Shown here in pieces: positions 10,805 through 19,630 of a stretch of 64,000 bases of DNA (positions are counted from its first letter, which is position 1; each line of letters begins with the position of its first letter). Both the position numbers and the translations under genes were made by a program. Origin of the DNA: Myxococcales bacterium (GTDB taxonomy: Bacteria > Myxococcota_A > Polyangia > Haliangiales > Haliangiaceae). The notes below the pieces were generated by a model. It had not been told where the DNA came from. It did no database searches and saw only the letters and a program-made list of their open reading frames with translations. Location of the stretch: the NCBI GenBank assembly GCA_947483555.1, contig CANKMW010000017.1, positions 1 through 64,000 of the forward strand, in the 5' to 3' direction.

Positions 10805-12007
10805 GTGAAATCGACGATCGTCGCCGCTGCGATGACCCACGTCGGAAACGTCCGCGATCACAACGAGGACGCGTACGTCGCCGATGCCGACGAGGGTGTC
10901 TTCGTCGTGTGCGACGGCATGGGCGGTCACGCCGCCGGGGAGGTGGCATCGGCCCTCGGCGTGCGCATCACGCAGGAGCACTGGATGTCCGCCGCCACCC
11001 AGCGGGCGGCGGCCGACTGGGCCGCGGCGTCGACGCTCGAGGCTCGGCGTACCCTGCTCACCGCGGTCAAGGCCGGCGTCATGGCGGCACACCGCGCGAT
11101 CTGTGACCAGGCGACCGAGGATCCGACGAAGCGGGGCATGGGGACGACGTTCACCGGCCTGGTGGTCGCGGGCGGCGACGCGATCATCGCCCACGCTGGC
11201 GACTCGCGCGCCTACCTGGTGCGCGGTGGCATCGCGATGCAGCTCACCGAGGACCACACGCTCCTGGCCCGGCTGCTCGCCGCCGGCCTGCCGATGGCCG
11301 AGGGCCAGGACATCCACCGCTGGAAGGGCGTCATCACCAACGCGCTCGGTTTTGGCGACGACACCAAGGTGATCACCTTCATCGTGCCGCTGTCCGACGG
11401 CGACAAGTTGCTGCTGTGCTCGGACGGCGTCAGCGAGTACGTCGGCGAGGCCGAGGTCGGTCAGGTGCTGGCGAGTCAACTCAGTCCGGCACGGGCAGCG
11501 CAGCGACTGGTCGAGCTGGCGCTCGAACGCGGCGGCGAGGACAACGCCACGGCGCTCGTGATCAAGGTGATCGAGGCCGGTGAGTCGCAGGTTCCCGCAG
11601 CGCAGCGTCAGCGCGACGACGAGATCCTCGGCCTGTGTCCGCTGCTCGAGGACCTGTCGCCGCAGCAGCGGTTGCGGGCCCTGCGCATCGCCACCAATCG
11701 CGACTTCGTGGCCGGCGACGTCCTGCCCGAGGCGGCGATGGGCAGTCGGGTGGCGTGGATCCTCATGGACGGGGCGGTCGTCATCGGCGGCCAGACCGAA
11801 GACACCGGCACGCTGTTGTACCCGGAAGCCTTGCTCGGCCAGGGCCCGCCCCGCAAAGCAGACGCGCTGGCGGTGGCGGTCGCCGAGGTGCGAGCGAAGG
11901 CCATCCGGGCCGACGACTTCCTCGAGCTGGCTGGCGAGGATCCGGATCTCGCCGAGCCGATGTACGCAGCGCTCGCCAAGTTGATCGGGAAGGCCCTGGC
12001 GGGCTAA
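10805..12007 (+). CDS. PP2C-type Ser/Thr protein phosphatase with C-terminal regulatory domain
   Basis: The product has 400 residues. Residues 1-245 form a PP2C (PPM) phosphatase with its metal-binding motifs: RDHNEDAY, DGMGGHAAGE, GTTFTGL, HAGDSRAYL, LCSDGVSEY and EDNATALVI. All the metal-ligand aspartates appear present, so it should be active and reverse Ser/Thr kinase signalling. A linker and a second domain (about 260-400) follow. The segment LRIATNRDFVAGDVLPEAAMGSRVAWILMDGAVVI recalls a cyclic-nucleotide-binding-like beta roll, perhaps degenerate. The gene begins with GTG directly after a leaderless-type promoter. Four kinases in this window are potential opponents, but none is adjacent. 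Confidence 0.93.
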   Translation: MKSTIVAAAMTHVGNVRDHNEDAYVADADEGVFVVCDGMGGHAAGEVASALGVRITQEHWMSAATQRAAADWAAASTLEARRTLLTAVKAGVMAAHRAICDQATEDPTKRGMGTTFTGLVVAGGDAIIAHAGDSRAYLVRGGIAMQLTEDHTLLARLLAAGLPMAEGQDIHRWKGVITNALGFGDDTKVITFIVPLSDGDKLLLCSDGVSEYVGEAEVGQVLASQLSPARAAQRLVELALERGGEDNATALVIKVIEAGESQVPAAQRQRDDEILGLCPLLEDLSPQQRLRALRIATNRDFVAGDVLPEAAMGSRVAWILMDGAVVIGGQTEDTGTLLYPEALLGQGPPRKADALAVAVAEVRAKAIRADDFLELAGEDPDLAEPMYAALAKLIGKALAG

Positions 12008-12036
12008 CTGGTTAGGTCGGCTCGTGTGGCGCCCCG

Positions 12037-12858
12037 CTACGGGCGCTCGTATTCGACCAGCTCGATCGTGACGTCGCCGAGCTCGGTGTGGGCGCTGAAG
12101 CGTAGCGGCACCCGGTCCGCATCGTCCGACAGCCAGACCGAGAAGCTGCGGGGTGGCTTGTTGGGTTCGGGCGTGAGGTCAGCACGCGAGCGGATCGAGG
12201 TGCCGTCGAGGCGCAGCGCGGGCTGGTTACCCATGCGGGTGCCAAGGATCTCCGTGCCCGCCGACCAGATCTCGGTGCGCCAGATCCGGCGGCCGCCGAT
12301 GACCCACAGCGCGATCCGCTCGCCGGGGTCGGCGGTCCAGGTGCGCACCAGCGCCATCGCCGAGTGGGCGTCGTGGACGATCGCTTCACCGAAGTCGTAG
12401 ACCAGGCCGCGCGTGGGCTCGCCGGCCGGCGTGAACTGGATGCTGGCGCCGTGTTCGGTGAACACGGTCTCGGCGTGGTAGCGGCGCGGGCCGAAGATCA
12501 CGTCCGAGGTGGTGCGCAGCGGACGCAATCGCTCCAGATCGATGACCGACGTGACCGCGTCCTTCACCTCCTTGATCAGCGCGAACGCGCCGGCCGAGCG
12601 CATGACGGAGCTGACCGCAATCGCGCGGCGCCCGTCGACGATGCCGGGCTGGCCAGCCGAGAAGCGGGCTTCGCCGGCGAGCACGCCAGCCAACCGGACC
12701 TCGAAGGCGAGGGCCTCGCCGGGCGCGAAGCCCGCGATGGCGTCGTCGGTGTCGACCGGACCCGGCGCCAGCGTCGGAGGCTGCGCGTCGAGCTCGGCTG
12801 CACCACCGCAGGCCGCCAGGGTGAGGACGGACAGCAGGGCGGGGGCGAAGCGAACCAT
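12037..12858 (-). CDS. DUF3108 lipoprotein
   Basis: From the ATG at 12858 the product has 273 residues. It begins with a lipoprotein signal (MVRFAPALLSVLTLAAC, Cys near 17) and a DUF3108-type beta-rich domain: GEALAFEVRLAGVLAGEARF, SVIDLERLRPLRTTSD, FSVWLSDDADRVPLRF. DUF3108 proteins are periplasmic and of unknown biochemical role. A longer upstream frame exists, but the signal peptide favours this start. It is divergent from pdxA across 71 bp. Confidence 0.85.
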   Translation of the reverse strand: MVRFAPALLSVLTLAACGGAAELDAQPPTLAPGPVDTDDAIAGFAPGEALAFEVRLAGVLAGEARFSAGQPGIVDGRRAIAVSSVMRSAGAFALIKEVKDAVTSVIDLERLRPLRTTSDVIFGPRRYHAETVFTEHGASIQFTPAGEPTRGLVYDFGEAIVHDAHSAMALVRTWTADPGERIALWVIGGRRIWRTEIWSAGTEILGTRMGNQPALRLDGTSIRSRADLTPEPNKPPRSFSVWLSDDADRVPLRFSAHTELGDVTIELVEYERP

Positions 12859-12915
12859 GGGATCTAGATGACGGACGATCGACCGTTCCGCAATGTTCAC
12901 GTGCGGCGGGCAGGG

Positions 12916-12921
12916 TAGGGT
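12916..12921 (+). promoter_or_regulatory. TAGGGT -10 element before pdxA
   Basis: TAGGGT lies eight bases before the pdxA ATG, giving a predicted transcription start within two bases of the codon. The -35 region is weak. Confidence 0.35.
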
Positions 12922-12929
12922 AGACACCC

Positions 12930-13886
12930 ATGATCGGCGTCACGCTCGGTGACCCGGCCGGCATCGGCCCGGAAGTGACAGCGTGGGCGCTGGCCAACTC
13001 TGCGGAGTCCTTGCGTCGAGAGGTGATCGTCTTCGGGGATGCGGATGTCCTGGCGCGCGGAGCGGCGGCGATGGGGGTGACGCTGGATGTGGTCTGTGAG
13101 GGCGACCCTGCGCCCGGCGTGGTGGCGGGTAGGCCGTCGGTGGCGGCTGGCGCGGCCCAGGTATCATGGCTCGAGGCGGCCGTCGCCGCGGCCCAGCGAG
13201 GGCGCGTCGACGCGCTGGTGACGGCGCCCATCTCCAAGACGTGGGCGCGGCGCGCCGGGTTCTCGTTCCCGGGCCACACCGAGCTGCTCGCCGAGCGGTT
13301 CGGCGTGCGCGACGTCGCGATGACGTTCGTCGGGCCACGGCTGATCGTGGCGCTGGCGACGGTCCACCTGCCCCTGGCCCAGGTGGCGGGCGCGCTGTCG
13401 ACCGAACGGATCGTCGCGGTGGGTGGGTTGCTCGCATCGTGTCTGGGGCGTGACCTCGGGCGACGGTTGCCGGTCCGCATCGGCGTGGTCGGCCTCAACC
13501 CACATGCCGGCGAGGGTGGGTTGCTGGGCAGCGAGGAAGCCGAGGTCATCGCTCCCGCGGTCGCGGAGCTGGCGCGGCGCCTCGGAGGATTCGCCGAGGT
13601 GACCGGGCCGCTGGTGCCCGACGCCGCGTTCCGGGTTGCCGCCGATGGCGGCGTGGATGGGCTGGTCGCGATGTACCACGATCAAGCGCTCATCCCGGTC
13701 AAGCTGCTCGACTTCGACGATGCGGTGAACGTGACGCTAGGCCTGCCGATCGTGCGGACGTCGCCCGATCATGGAACCGCGTACGATCTCGCCGGCAGCG
13801 GGCGGGCCCGGCCGGCGAGCATGGCGGCGGCGCTGGCGTTGGCCGAACGGATGCGCGCGCGGCGACGACGGGGCGACGGCGCGTAG
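12930..13886 (+). CDS. pdxA: 4-hydroxythreonine-4-phosphate dehydrogenase
   Basis: PdxA oxidises 4-phosphohydroxy-L-threonine with NAD+ in the DXP-dependent pyridoxal phosphate pathway. The 318-residue product has the family blocks in order: GDPAGIGPE at the start, APISK, FPGHTELLAERF, GLNPHAGEGGLLGSEE and YHDQALIPVKLLDF, with the metal-binding His and Asp residues. Length is normal (about 320-330). The ATG lies just after a TAGGGT hexamer, and there is no Shine-Dalgarno site. No other vitamin B6 gene is nearby. It ends three bases before the convergent Crp/Fnr gene. Confidence 0.95.
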   Translation: MIGVTLGDPAGIGPEVTAWALANSAESLRREVIVFGDADVLARGAAAMGVTLDVVCEGDPAPGVVAGRPSVAAGAAQVSWLEAAVAAAQRGRVDALVTAPISKTWARRAGFSFPGHTELLAERFGVRDVAMTFVGPRLIVALATVHLPLAQVAGALSTERIVAVGGLLASCLGRDLGRRLPVRIGVVGLNPHAGEGGLLGSEEAEVIAPAVAELARRLGGFAEVTGPLVPDAAFRVAADGGVDGLVAMYHDQALIPVKLLDFDDAVNVTLGLPIVRTSPDHGTAYDLAGSGRARPASMAAALALAERMRARRRRGDGA

Positions 13887-13889
13887 CGA

Positions 13890-14579
<690 letters not shown>

Positions 14580-14585
14580 CGCGGA

Positions 14586-14591
14586 AACGTA
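14586..14591 (-). promoter_or_regulatory. TACGTT -10 element, leaderless Crp/Fnr start
   Basis: On the minus strand TGC-TACGTT (extended -10) is followed by six bases and the GTG start at 14579. The predicted transcript begins at the start codon. Confidence 0.55.
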
Positions 14592-14650
14592 GCAGAGCCT
14601 CCAAGATCTTGTTAGCCTGTCGCGGCGCTTACGGTTGCAGCGTGCGCGCG

Positions 14651-14701
14651 GGTGTCAGCCACCGCGCGGTCGGGCGCGGTCGGGTGTCAACCACCGCGCG
14701 G
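14651..14701. repeat. Two GTGTCA-N-CCACCGCGCGG copies over a gene end
   Basis: GGTGTCAGCCACCGCGCGG (14651-14669) and GGTGTCAACCACCGCGCGG (14683-14701) are near-identical copies 32 bp apart. The second supplies the TGA stop (14687-14689) and the last codons (PRGG) of the CPBP protease gene on the minus strand. This is the same element type as at 2.9 and 6.3 kb. Confidence 0.75.
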
Positions 14702-15493
14702 TCGCGCTGGTTTCGGGGGGATGGCCGCCAGGGCGAGGCCGCAGAGGGTGCCGGCGATGGCGAAGGCGAGGGCGGCGTCGGGGTGGCTGGTCAGGAGATG
14801 GGTGGCACCAGGTAGGTGGCCGCTGCCGACCAGCAAGGCGGCGACGTTGTTGATGATGTGGAGCGTGACGGCGGGCCACAGGGAGCGGGTCCACAGCGTG
14901 AGGGAGCCGGCGGCGAGACCGATGAGGGCAGCGGTGGCGATGCGAGCCGGCTCGATATGCATCACCGCGAACAGCGCCGTGACCGCGGCCAGTCCGACGC
15001 CGCGCCCGGCGCGCCGGGCCAGCGCGGGAAGGATCACGCCGCGGTGCAACAGTTCCTCGCAGAACCCAGGCGCCAGCGCACTGGCGGCGAGCACCCAGGG
15101 CGCACCATCGCCGGTCACAGCGCGGGTGAACTCGCGCACCTCGGCGTCGCGCCCGGTCGCCGCCACGATCGGGAGCGCCACGCGCAGCGTCACGTACCAC
15201 GTGCACGCGCCAGCCAGCGCCGCGCCGGCGACCGCTCGCGCCCGCGGGCGCGCCAGGCCCAGCGACGCGGCGTCGATGCCGACGCCGTGTACCCGCAGCA
15301 CCGCGATCGGCACCACCACCAGCCCGATCACCTGCGCCGCCGAGCTCGCGGCCAGCCCGCCGCCGAGCGCCGTGCCGATCGCAAAGAACGTCGCCGCCGC
15401 GAGGGCCCACGTCGCCAGCGCCGTTGACGCCGCCAGCGGCGGGGTCGCGCCGTGGTACAAGCGGAAGGTGAAGTTCTGGCTCGGGCTCGCCAT
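14687..15493 (-). CDS. CPBP-family intramembrane metalloprotease
   Basis: The product is about 268 residues and very hydrophobic, with seven or eight membrane spans. It carries the CPBP (CAAX protease/bacteriocin-processing, Abi) motifs: GFCEELLHRG (EExxxR), FAVMHIEPAR (FxxxH) and LWPAVTLHIINN (HxxxN). These residues bind zinc and cleave within the membrane. Substrate unknown. The start is uncertain: the ATG at 15493 overlaps the start of the divergent gene by 26 bp, and a TTG at 15460 would avoid this. The C-terminal RPRGG and stop come from a dispersed repeat. Confidence 0.8.
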   Translation of the reverse strand: MASPSQNFTFRLYHGATPPLAASTALATWALAAATFFAIGTALGGGLAASSAAQVIGLVVVPIAVLRVHGVGIDAASLGLARPRARAVAGAALAGACTWYVTLRVALPIVAATGRDAEVREFTRAVTGDGAPWVLAASALAPGFCEELLHRGVILPALARRAGRGVGLAAVTALFAVMHIEPARIATAALIGLAAGSLTLWTRSLWPAVTLHIINNVAALLVGSGHLPGATHLLTSHPDAALAFAIAGTLCGLALAAIPPKPARPRGG

Positions 15494-16079
15494 CGGCGCG
15501 GCGCTGGGCGCCGCCGGAACATACCTCGCCGTCGAGCGGCCGTGGCGCGGCGCCGAGCGCACCACCGAGCCCGCGGTGGCGGTCGCCGACACCCCCGACG
15601 CGGGTGTCACCAAGAAGAAGGGCCGCCGCAAGGCGCGGGTCGGCGGCGGCGGCGGCGGCGGCGGTGGCACCGCCCCCGAGCCGTTCGAGGTCGACGAGGC
15701 GATCGCCCTCACCGATGCCGATCGCCGCCTCGAGTGGCGTGGCGACGCCGTCGCGCTGCCGCCCCGCACCCTGGACATGGGCGCCGCCGACGACGGCCGC
15801 CCCCTCGATGACAGCGAGATCCAGGGCGGGATCGCCCGCGGCTCTGGACCGATCATCGACTGCATCAAGGCGGCCACCGCCGGCGCCTCGCTGCAGGCCG
15901 AGGTCACGGTCCAGATGCTCGTCGGCGCCGAGGGCAAGGTCGGCAAGCTGCGGGTGCGCGCGCCGGCCTGGTTGCACGAGCATGGGCTCTTGACCTGCGC
16001 GCGCCGCGCCGCGCGTAGCCTTCCGTTCCCGGGCACCGGGGCGGCCACCGTCGTCACCGCGCCGTTCCACCTCGAGTGA
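15468..16079 (+). CDS. AgmX/PglI C-terminal-domain protein
   Basis: The product has 203 residues: one N-terminal membrane span (FWLGLAIGAALGAAGTYLAV), a charged linker with a run of about nine glycines near residues 58-67, and a C-terminal domain of about 80 residues. That domain (IIDCIKAATAGASLQAEVTVQMLVG, LLTCARRAARSLPF) matches the TonB-C-like AgmX/PglI domain of gliding-related myxobacterial proteins. The paired cysteines are conserved in such domains. It is probably periplasmic. The GTG at 15468 is chosen because the span begins there. A related domain ends the kinase at 51.5 kb. Confidence 0.75.
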   Translation: MKFWLGLAIGAALGAAGTYLAVERPWRGAERTTEPAVAVADTPDAGVTKKKGRRKARVGGGGGGGGGTAPEPFEVDEAIALTDADRRLEWRGDAVALPPRTLDMGAADDGRPLDDSEIQGGIARGSGPIIDCIKAATAGASLQAEVTVQMLVGAEGKVGKLRVRAPAWLHEHGLLTCARRAARSLPFPGTGAATVVTAPFHLE

Positions 16080-16103
16080 TCGTCCCCGGCCTCGGTTCCG
16101 GGC

Positions 16104-19100
16104 TCAGAACCGCAGCGTCGCCCCGATCTGCGTCGACAGCGGGCTGTAACGCCCCACGGTGTTGCCGAAGTTCGGGTTGCGGCTGATCGGCGTCGGGCTC
16201 TCGGCGCCGGTCTCGATGCTGTTCTCCTTGGCCCAGATCAGATCCTGGTACGTGCCACCGACGATCGGGTTCGACGCCGAACGGGTGCTGTAGTGCTCCT
16301 CGACCGAGAACACGCCCTGATCGTCGAGCACGTTGAACACGTCGGCGAACAGCTCCAGCTCCATGTTGCCGCGCAGCTTGCGCGCGTACCCGAGGTGCAG
16401 GTCGAGCCCGGTCTCGAACTGGGTCCGCCCGATCTGTCCGCGCGGGAGCAAGAACGACTCGCCGGGTCCATACAGGTGGTGACGCGCCAGCACGTCGCGC
16501 GGGATCCCTGACAGCGCGCGGACCCTGGCCCCGGCCGTCAGCCGGCCGGCCTCCTCGAGGTCGAACTGGTAGAAGCCGTCGAGCTTGACGTAGTGCGGTC
16601 GATCCTGGGGCAGTGGGCCTTGCCGGTTGGCGAGCAGCTCGATCAGGTCGTACTGCGACGAGATGTTGGGATCGATCTGGCCGTTGTCGTAGGAGATGAG
16701 GCCGGGAAAGTTACCTTGCGTCTTCGAGTAGGTGTAGCTGGCCTGGGCGTACAGCGCGGTCGAGAACCGCCGCGTCACCGTGAACTGCAGCGCGTCGTAG
16801 CGGCGGCTGGGCTTGTCGAAGCCGCGGATGCCGCGGAACTGGCGCATCAGGTTCTCGAGCCCGGCCCGCTCGGTGGCGTCGTCGGCGGCATCGAGCCGGG
16901 CCTGCAACCGCGCCTCTTCGTCGCGGTCCCACTCGCCCGGGTTGGCGATGATGTAGGTCGCCGCGCCGTCGGTCGACACGTCCTCGATCACCCGCCCGAG
17001 CGCGCGGTTCTGGTACACGACGCCGAGCTTGAGGTCGTCCATCAGCTCGTACTCGGCACCCAGGATGCGCTCGTCCATGAACTGCGGCTTGATGCCGGGC
17101 GCCACCAGCGAGCCGTTGATGCCCAGGACGTCACCGCCGCTGGTGCCGTCGTCGGGGCAGCCACGTCCGCTCGGGCTGCCGAAGCCGGCGACCGCGGCGC
17201 CGCAGTCGCCGTGGTCGTAGATCTGTCGGTACGAGACCTCGCCCGCGAACGAGCGCGCATTGATGTCCATCGGGATCGATTCGTAGAATCGACCCCAGTG
17301 GCCGTACACCTTCGAGCGGCCGACGCGGGTCCAGTCGTACAGCAGCCCGATGCGCGGCGCCCACATGTTGTCGAGCGTCATCGCGTTGGCGCCGTAGGCC
17401 CGGCTGGTCACCGGGTCGAGGTCGTCGCGCAGGTAGTTGGCGAAGCGCAGCCGCTGCTCCTCGTAGCGCAGCCCGGCGTTGAACGTCAGGTTGGGCCGGA
17501 TCTGCCACGAGTCGCGCAGGTACGCCGACCAGTTGACGGTCTGCCCCGACACCACCGCGCCTTCGCCGGTCTGGCCGATGTAGCGGCACGGTTGATCGAC
17601 GTCGATCGTCGCGCCGGCCGGCGTGTACGAGCAGGTGCGATCGAACTTCGGATCGGTCGAGCCCAGCGGCGCGGCCTGGATCCAGCGCGTGCGGTAGATC
17701 TGCGCGCGATCCTGGAAGTTCTGGTAGAAGGCGCCACCGGTGAAGGCGCGCGGCTCGTCGAGCCGGTTGTCCTCGCTGTCGACCCCGGCCTTGATCTCGT
17801 GGTTGCCGAGCGCCTTGACGCGCTGGATCAGCGACAGCTTGGCGGCGTAGCGGTTGGCGCGGTTGTCGACCACCCCGCCGAAGCCGCCGACCTGGTAGCC
17901 GTGGCCGACCGCGTCGGGACAGTTCTCGATCAGCGCGTACGGATCGCCGCCGTCGTTGTCGGTACAGCCACTCGCCGTGGCCGCGTCCTCGTAACCCAGC
18001 GCGGCCCAGGTGCCGAGGTTGCCGAACAGCAGCACCTCGTACGGGTCGGTCCCGGCGCTGGCGCCGCGCGGGGTGACCGTGAACGCTTCGCGGTGCCAGC
18101 CGAGCACCGCCTCGACCTCGGTCTTGCTGTCGTTGAACTTCGAGGTCCACTTGGCCGCCAGATCGGAGGTCAGGCCCGACGAATCGAAGTCGCCCGACTG
18201 CGGCAGACCGTAGATCTCGGGCTGGAACCCGCCGCTACCGAGCGTGTTGAGCGTGAGCTGGCCCTGGTGCTCGGGGCGGAGCGCGTAGTTGAGCTTCGCG
18301 AACGCGTACGCGCCGCGGCTGGTGGTGGCGAGCTCGCGCTCGCCGAGCCGCTCGAAGCGGGTGAACCCGGTGTCCGGATCGACGTCGGCCATGCCGTCGG
18401 CGAAGCCGCCGCTGGCCATCGATCGCGGATCGCAGGCCGACAGCTCGCCGGTCGGGAGCTGCTGCTGGCAGTCCCTGCGCCGCTTGGTGGTCCGGGTGAT
18501 CGTCGTCGCGGCGTAGGTCGGCGCGAACCCGACCGCGTACCACAGCTTGTCCTTGACGATCGGACCGGCAAACCAGAAGCCGCCGTCGGCGCCGAGCGCC
18601 AGGTTGGCGGTGGCGTCGATCGACGCGCCCTCGAACGGCGTCACCTGGCGCTGCGCGATCAGCACGCCCGGGCGCACGGTGGCGAACAGCTCGCCCTTGA
18701 GCTCGTTGTCGCCGGTGACGGTGACCACGTTGACCACGGCGCCGGTCGACCGTCCGTGCTCGGCGTTGTAACCGCCGGTGATGACCTCGATCTCCTCGAT
18801 GAAGTTGTTGATGACCGATGACCCCGAGGTGCCGTAGCGCAGCCCCGTGGTGCTGACCCCGTCGATGTAGTACTGGCTCTCCGCCGACGTCGAGCCCGAG
18901 AACGCGGTCCCGGCACCGTCGCTCTGCGATCCGGGCGTGATGCCGAGCGCGGCTTCGAAGCCGCGGCCGGGCACCGGCACGCTGGTCAAGAGCTTGCGGT
19001 CGATGGTCGTGACGCGATCGGTGGAGGTCGGGTCGATGTCGGGTACGAAGTGCTCTTCGAACGTGTAGGTGGCGTCGATCTCGATCTTGACCCTCTGGAA

Positions 19101-19484
19101 CACCGGGGTGGTCTTGGCCGCGCTGACCCGGACCCGGCGCTCGATCGTGGTGTTGCCGAAGAAGAAGGTCACCAGCGCCTCGCCCGGTGCCAGGTTGGTG
19201 ATCCGGTAGCTACCGTCCTCCTCGGTGACCGCGGTCTGCGAGCTGCCGCCGGCGGTGACGACCACGGTGACGCCGTACAGCGGCTCGCCGCCCTCGGCGT
19301 CGGTCACCACCCCCTGGATGGCGCCTCGTGTGCTCTGCGCGTGCGCGGTGCCGGCGCTTAGTGGCCCGCCGACGATCGCGCTCGCGCCGCCGAGCATGGC
19401 GGCGAGCAAGAACCGCGGACGTCGGGTGACACGATGCGCGCCAGGGTGGGCAGCGCGCGAGCGAGCGGCGGGGACGTGGTTCAT
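16104..19484 (-). CDS. Oar-like TonB-dependent outer-membrane receptor
   Basis: The product has 1126 residues. A signal peptide ends at AHAQ (about residue 50). A carboxypeptidase-regulatory-like domain follows (about 53-135; GAIQGVVTDAEGGEPLYGVTV, TEEDGSYRITNL), then a plug domain (about 150-260; VPVPGRGFEAALGITPGSQSDGAG, SGSTSAESQYYIDGV, GGYNAEHGRSTGAVVNVVT) and a C-terminal beta barrel ending in an aromatic residue (GATLRF). This is the Oar architecture of Myxococcota and Bacteroidota. Oar-type proteins import or secrete via TonB; M. xanthus Oar is linked to protein secretion and development. Substrate unknown. It is divergent from the kinase-ATPase-TPR gene. Confidence 0.93.
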   Translation of the reverse strand: MNHVPAARSRAAHPGAHRVTRRPRFLLAAMLGGASAIVGGPLSAGTAHAQSTRGAIQGVVTDAEGGEPLYGVTVVVTAGGSSQTAVTEEDGSYRITNLAPGEALVTFFFGNTTIERRVRVSAAKTTPVFQRVKIEIDATYTFEEHFVPDIDPTSTDRVTTIDRKLLTSVPVPGRGFEAALGITPGSQSDGAGTAFSGSTSAESQYYIDGVSTTGLRYGTSGSSVINNFIEEIEVITGGYNAEHGRSTGAVVNVVTVTGDNELKGELFATVRPGVLIAQRQVTPFEGASIDATANLALGADGGFWFAGPIVKDKLWYAVGFAPTYAATTITRTTKRRRDCQQQLPTGELSACDPRSMASGGFADGMADVDPDTGFTRFERLGERELATTSRGAYAFAKLNYALRPEHQGQLTLNTLGSGGFQPEIYGLPQSGDFDSSGLTSDLAAKWTSKFNDSKTEVEAVLGWHREAFTVTPRGASAGTDPYEVLLFGNLGTWAALGYEDAATASGCTDNDGGDPYALIENCPDAVGHGYQVGGFGGVVDNRANRYAAKLSLIQRVKALGNHEIKAGVDSEDNRLDEPRAFTGGAFYQNFQDRAQIYRTRWIQAAPLGSTDPKFDRTCSYTPAGATIDVDQPCRYIGQTGEGAVVSGQTVNWSAYLRDSWQIRPNLTFNAGLRYEEQRLRFANYLRDDLDPVTSRAYGANAMTLDNMWAPRIGLLYDWTRVGRSKVYGHWGRFYESIPMDINARSFAGEVSYRQIYDHGDCGAAVAGFGSPSGRGCPDDGTSGGDVLGINGSLVAPGIKPQFMDERILGAEYELMDDLKLGVVYQNRALGRVIEDVSTDGAATYIIANPGEWDRDEEARLQARLDAADDATERAGLENLMRQFRGIRGFDKPSRRYDALQFTVTRRFSTALYAQASYTYSKTQGNFPGLISYDNGQIDPNISSQYDLIELLANRQGPLPQDRPHYVKLDGFYQFDLEEAGRLTAGARVRALSGIPRDVLARHHLYGPGESFLLPRGQIGRTQFETGLDLHLGYARKLRGNMELELFADVFNVLDDQGVFSVEEHYSTRSASNPIVGGTYQDLIWAKENSIETGAESPTPISRNPNFGNTVGRYSPLSTQIGATLRF

Positions 19485-19630
19485 GGTGATCGCCGGAACG
19501 CGCTCGGATCGCCGCGGATCTCTGACCGCGCGTGACCACCGCAGGTGTCGCAGGCGACCGGCGGTGCGCCCGCTGTCGCAGCCCGGCCGGAGCGGTTGAC
19601 CGCTGGCGGCGGACCGAGTCTGATCGACCC

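Noticed and set aside
16593..18821. Long plus-strand open frame opposite the TonB receptor gene
   Set aside because: The opposite strand encodes a well-recognised Oar-like receptor. At 70% GC the complementary frame of a gene is often open; composition here is Arg/Val/Gly-rich without any domain.
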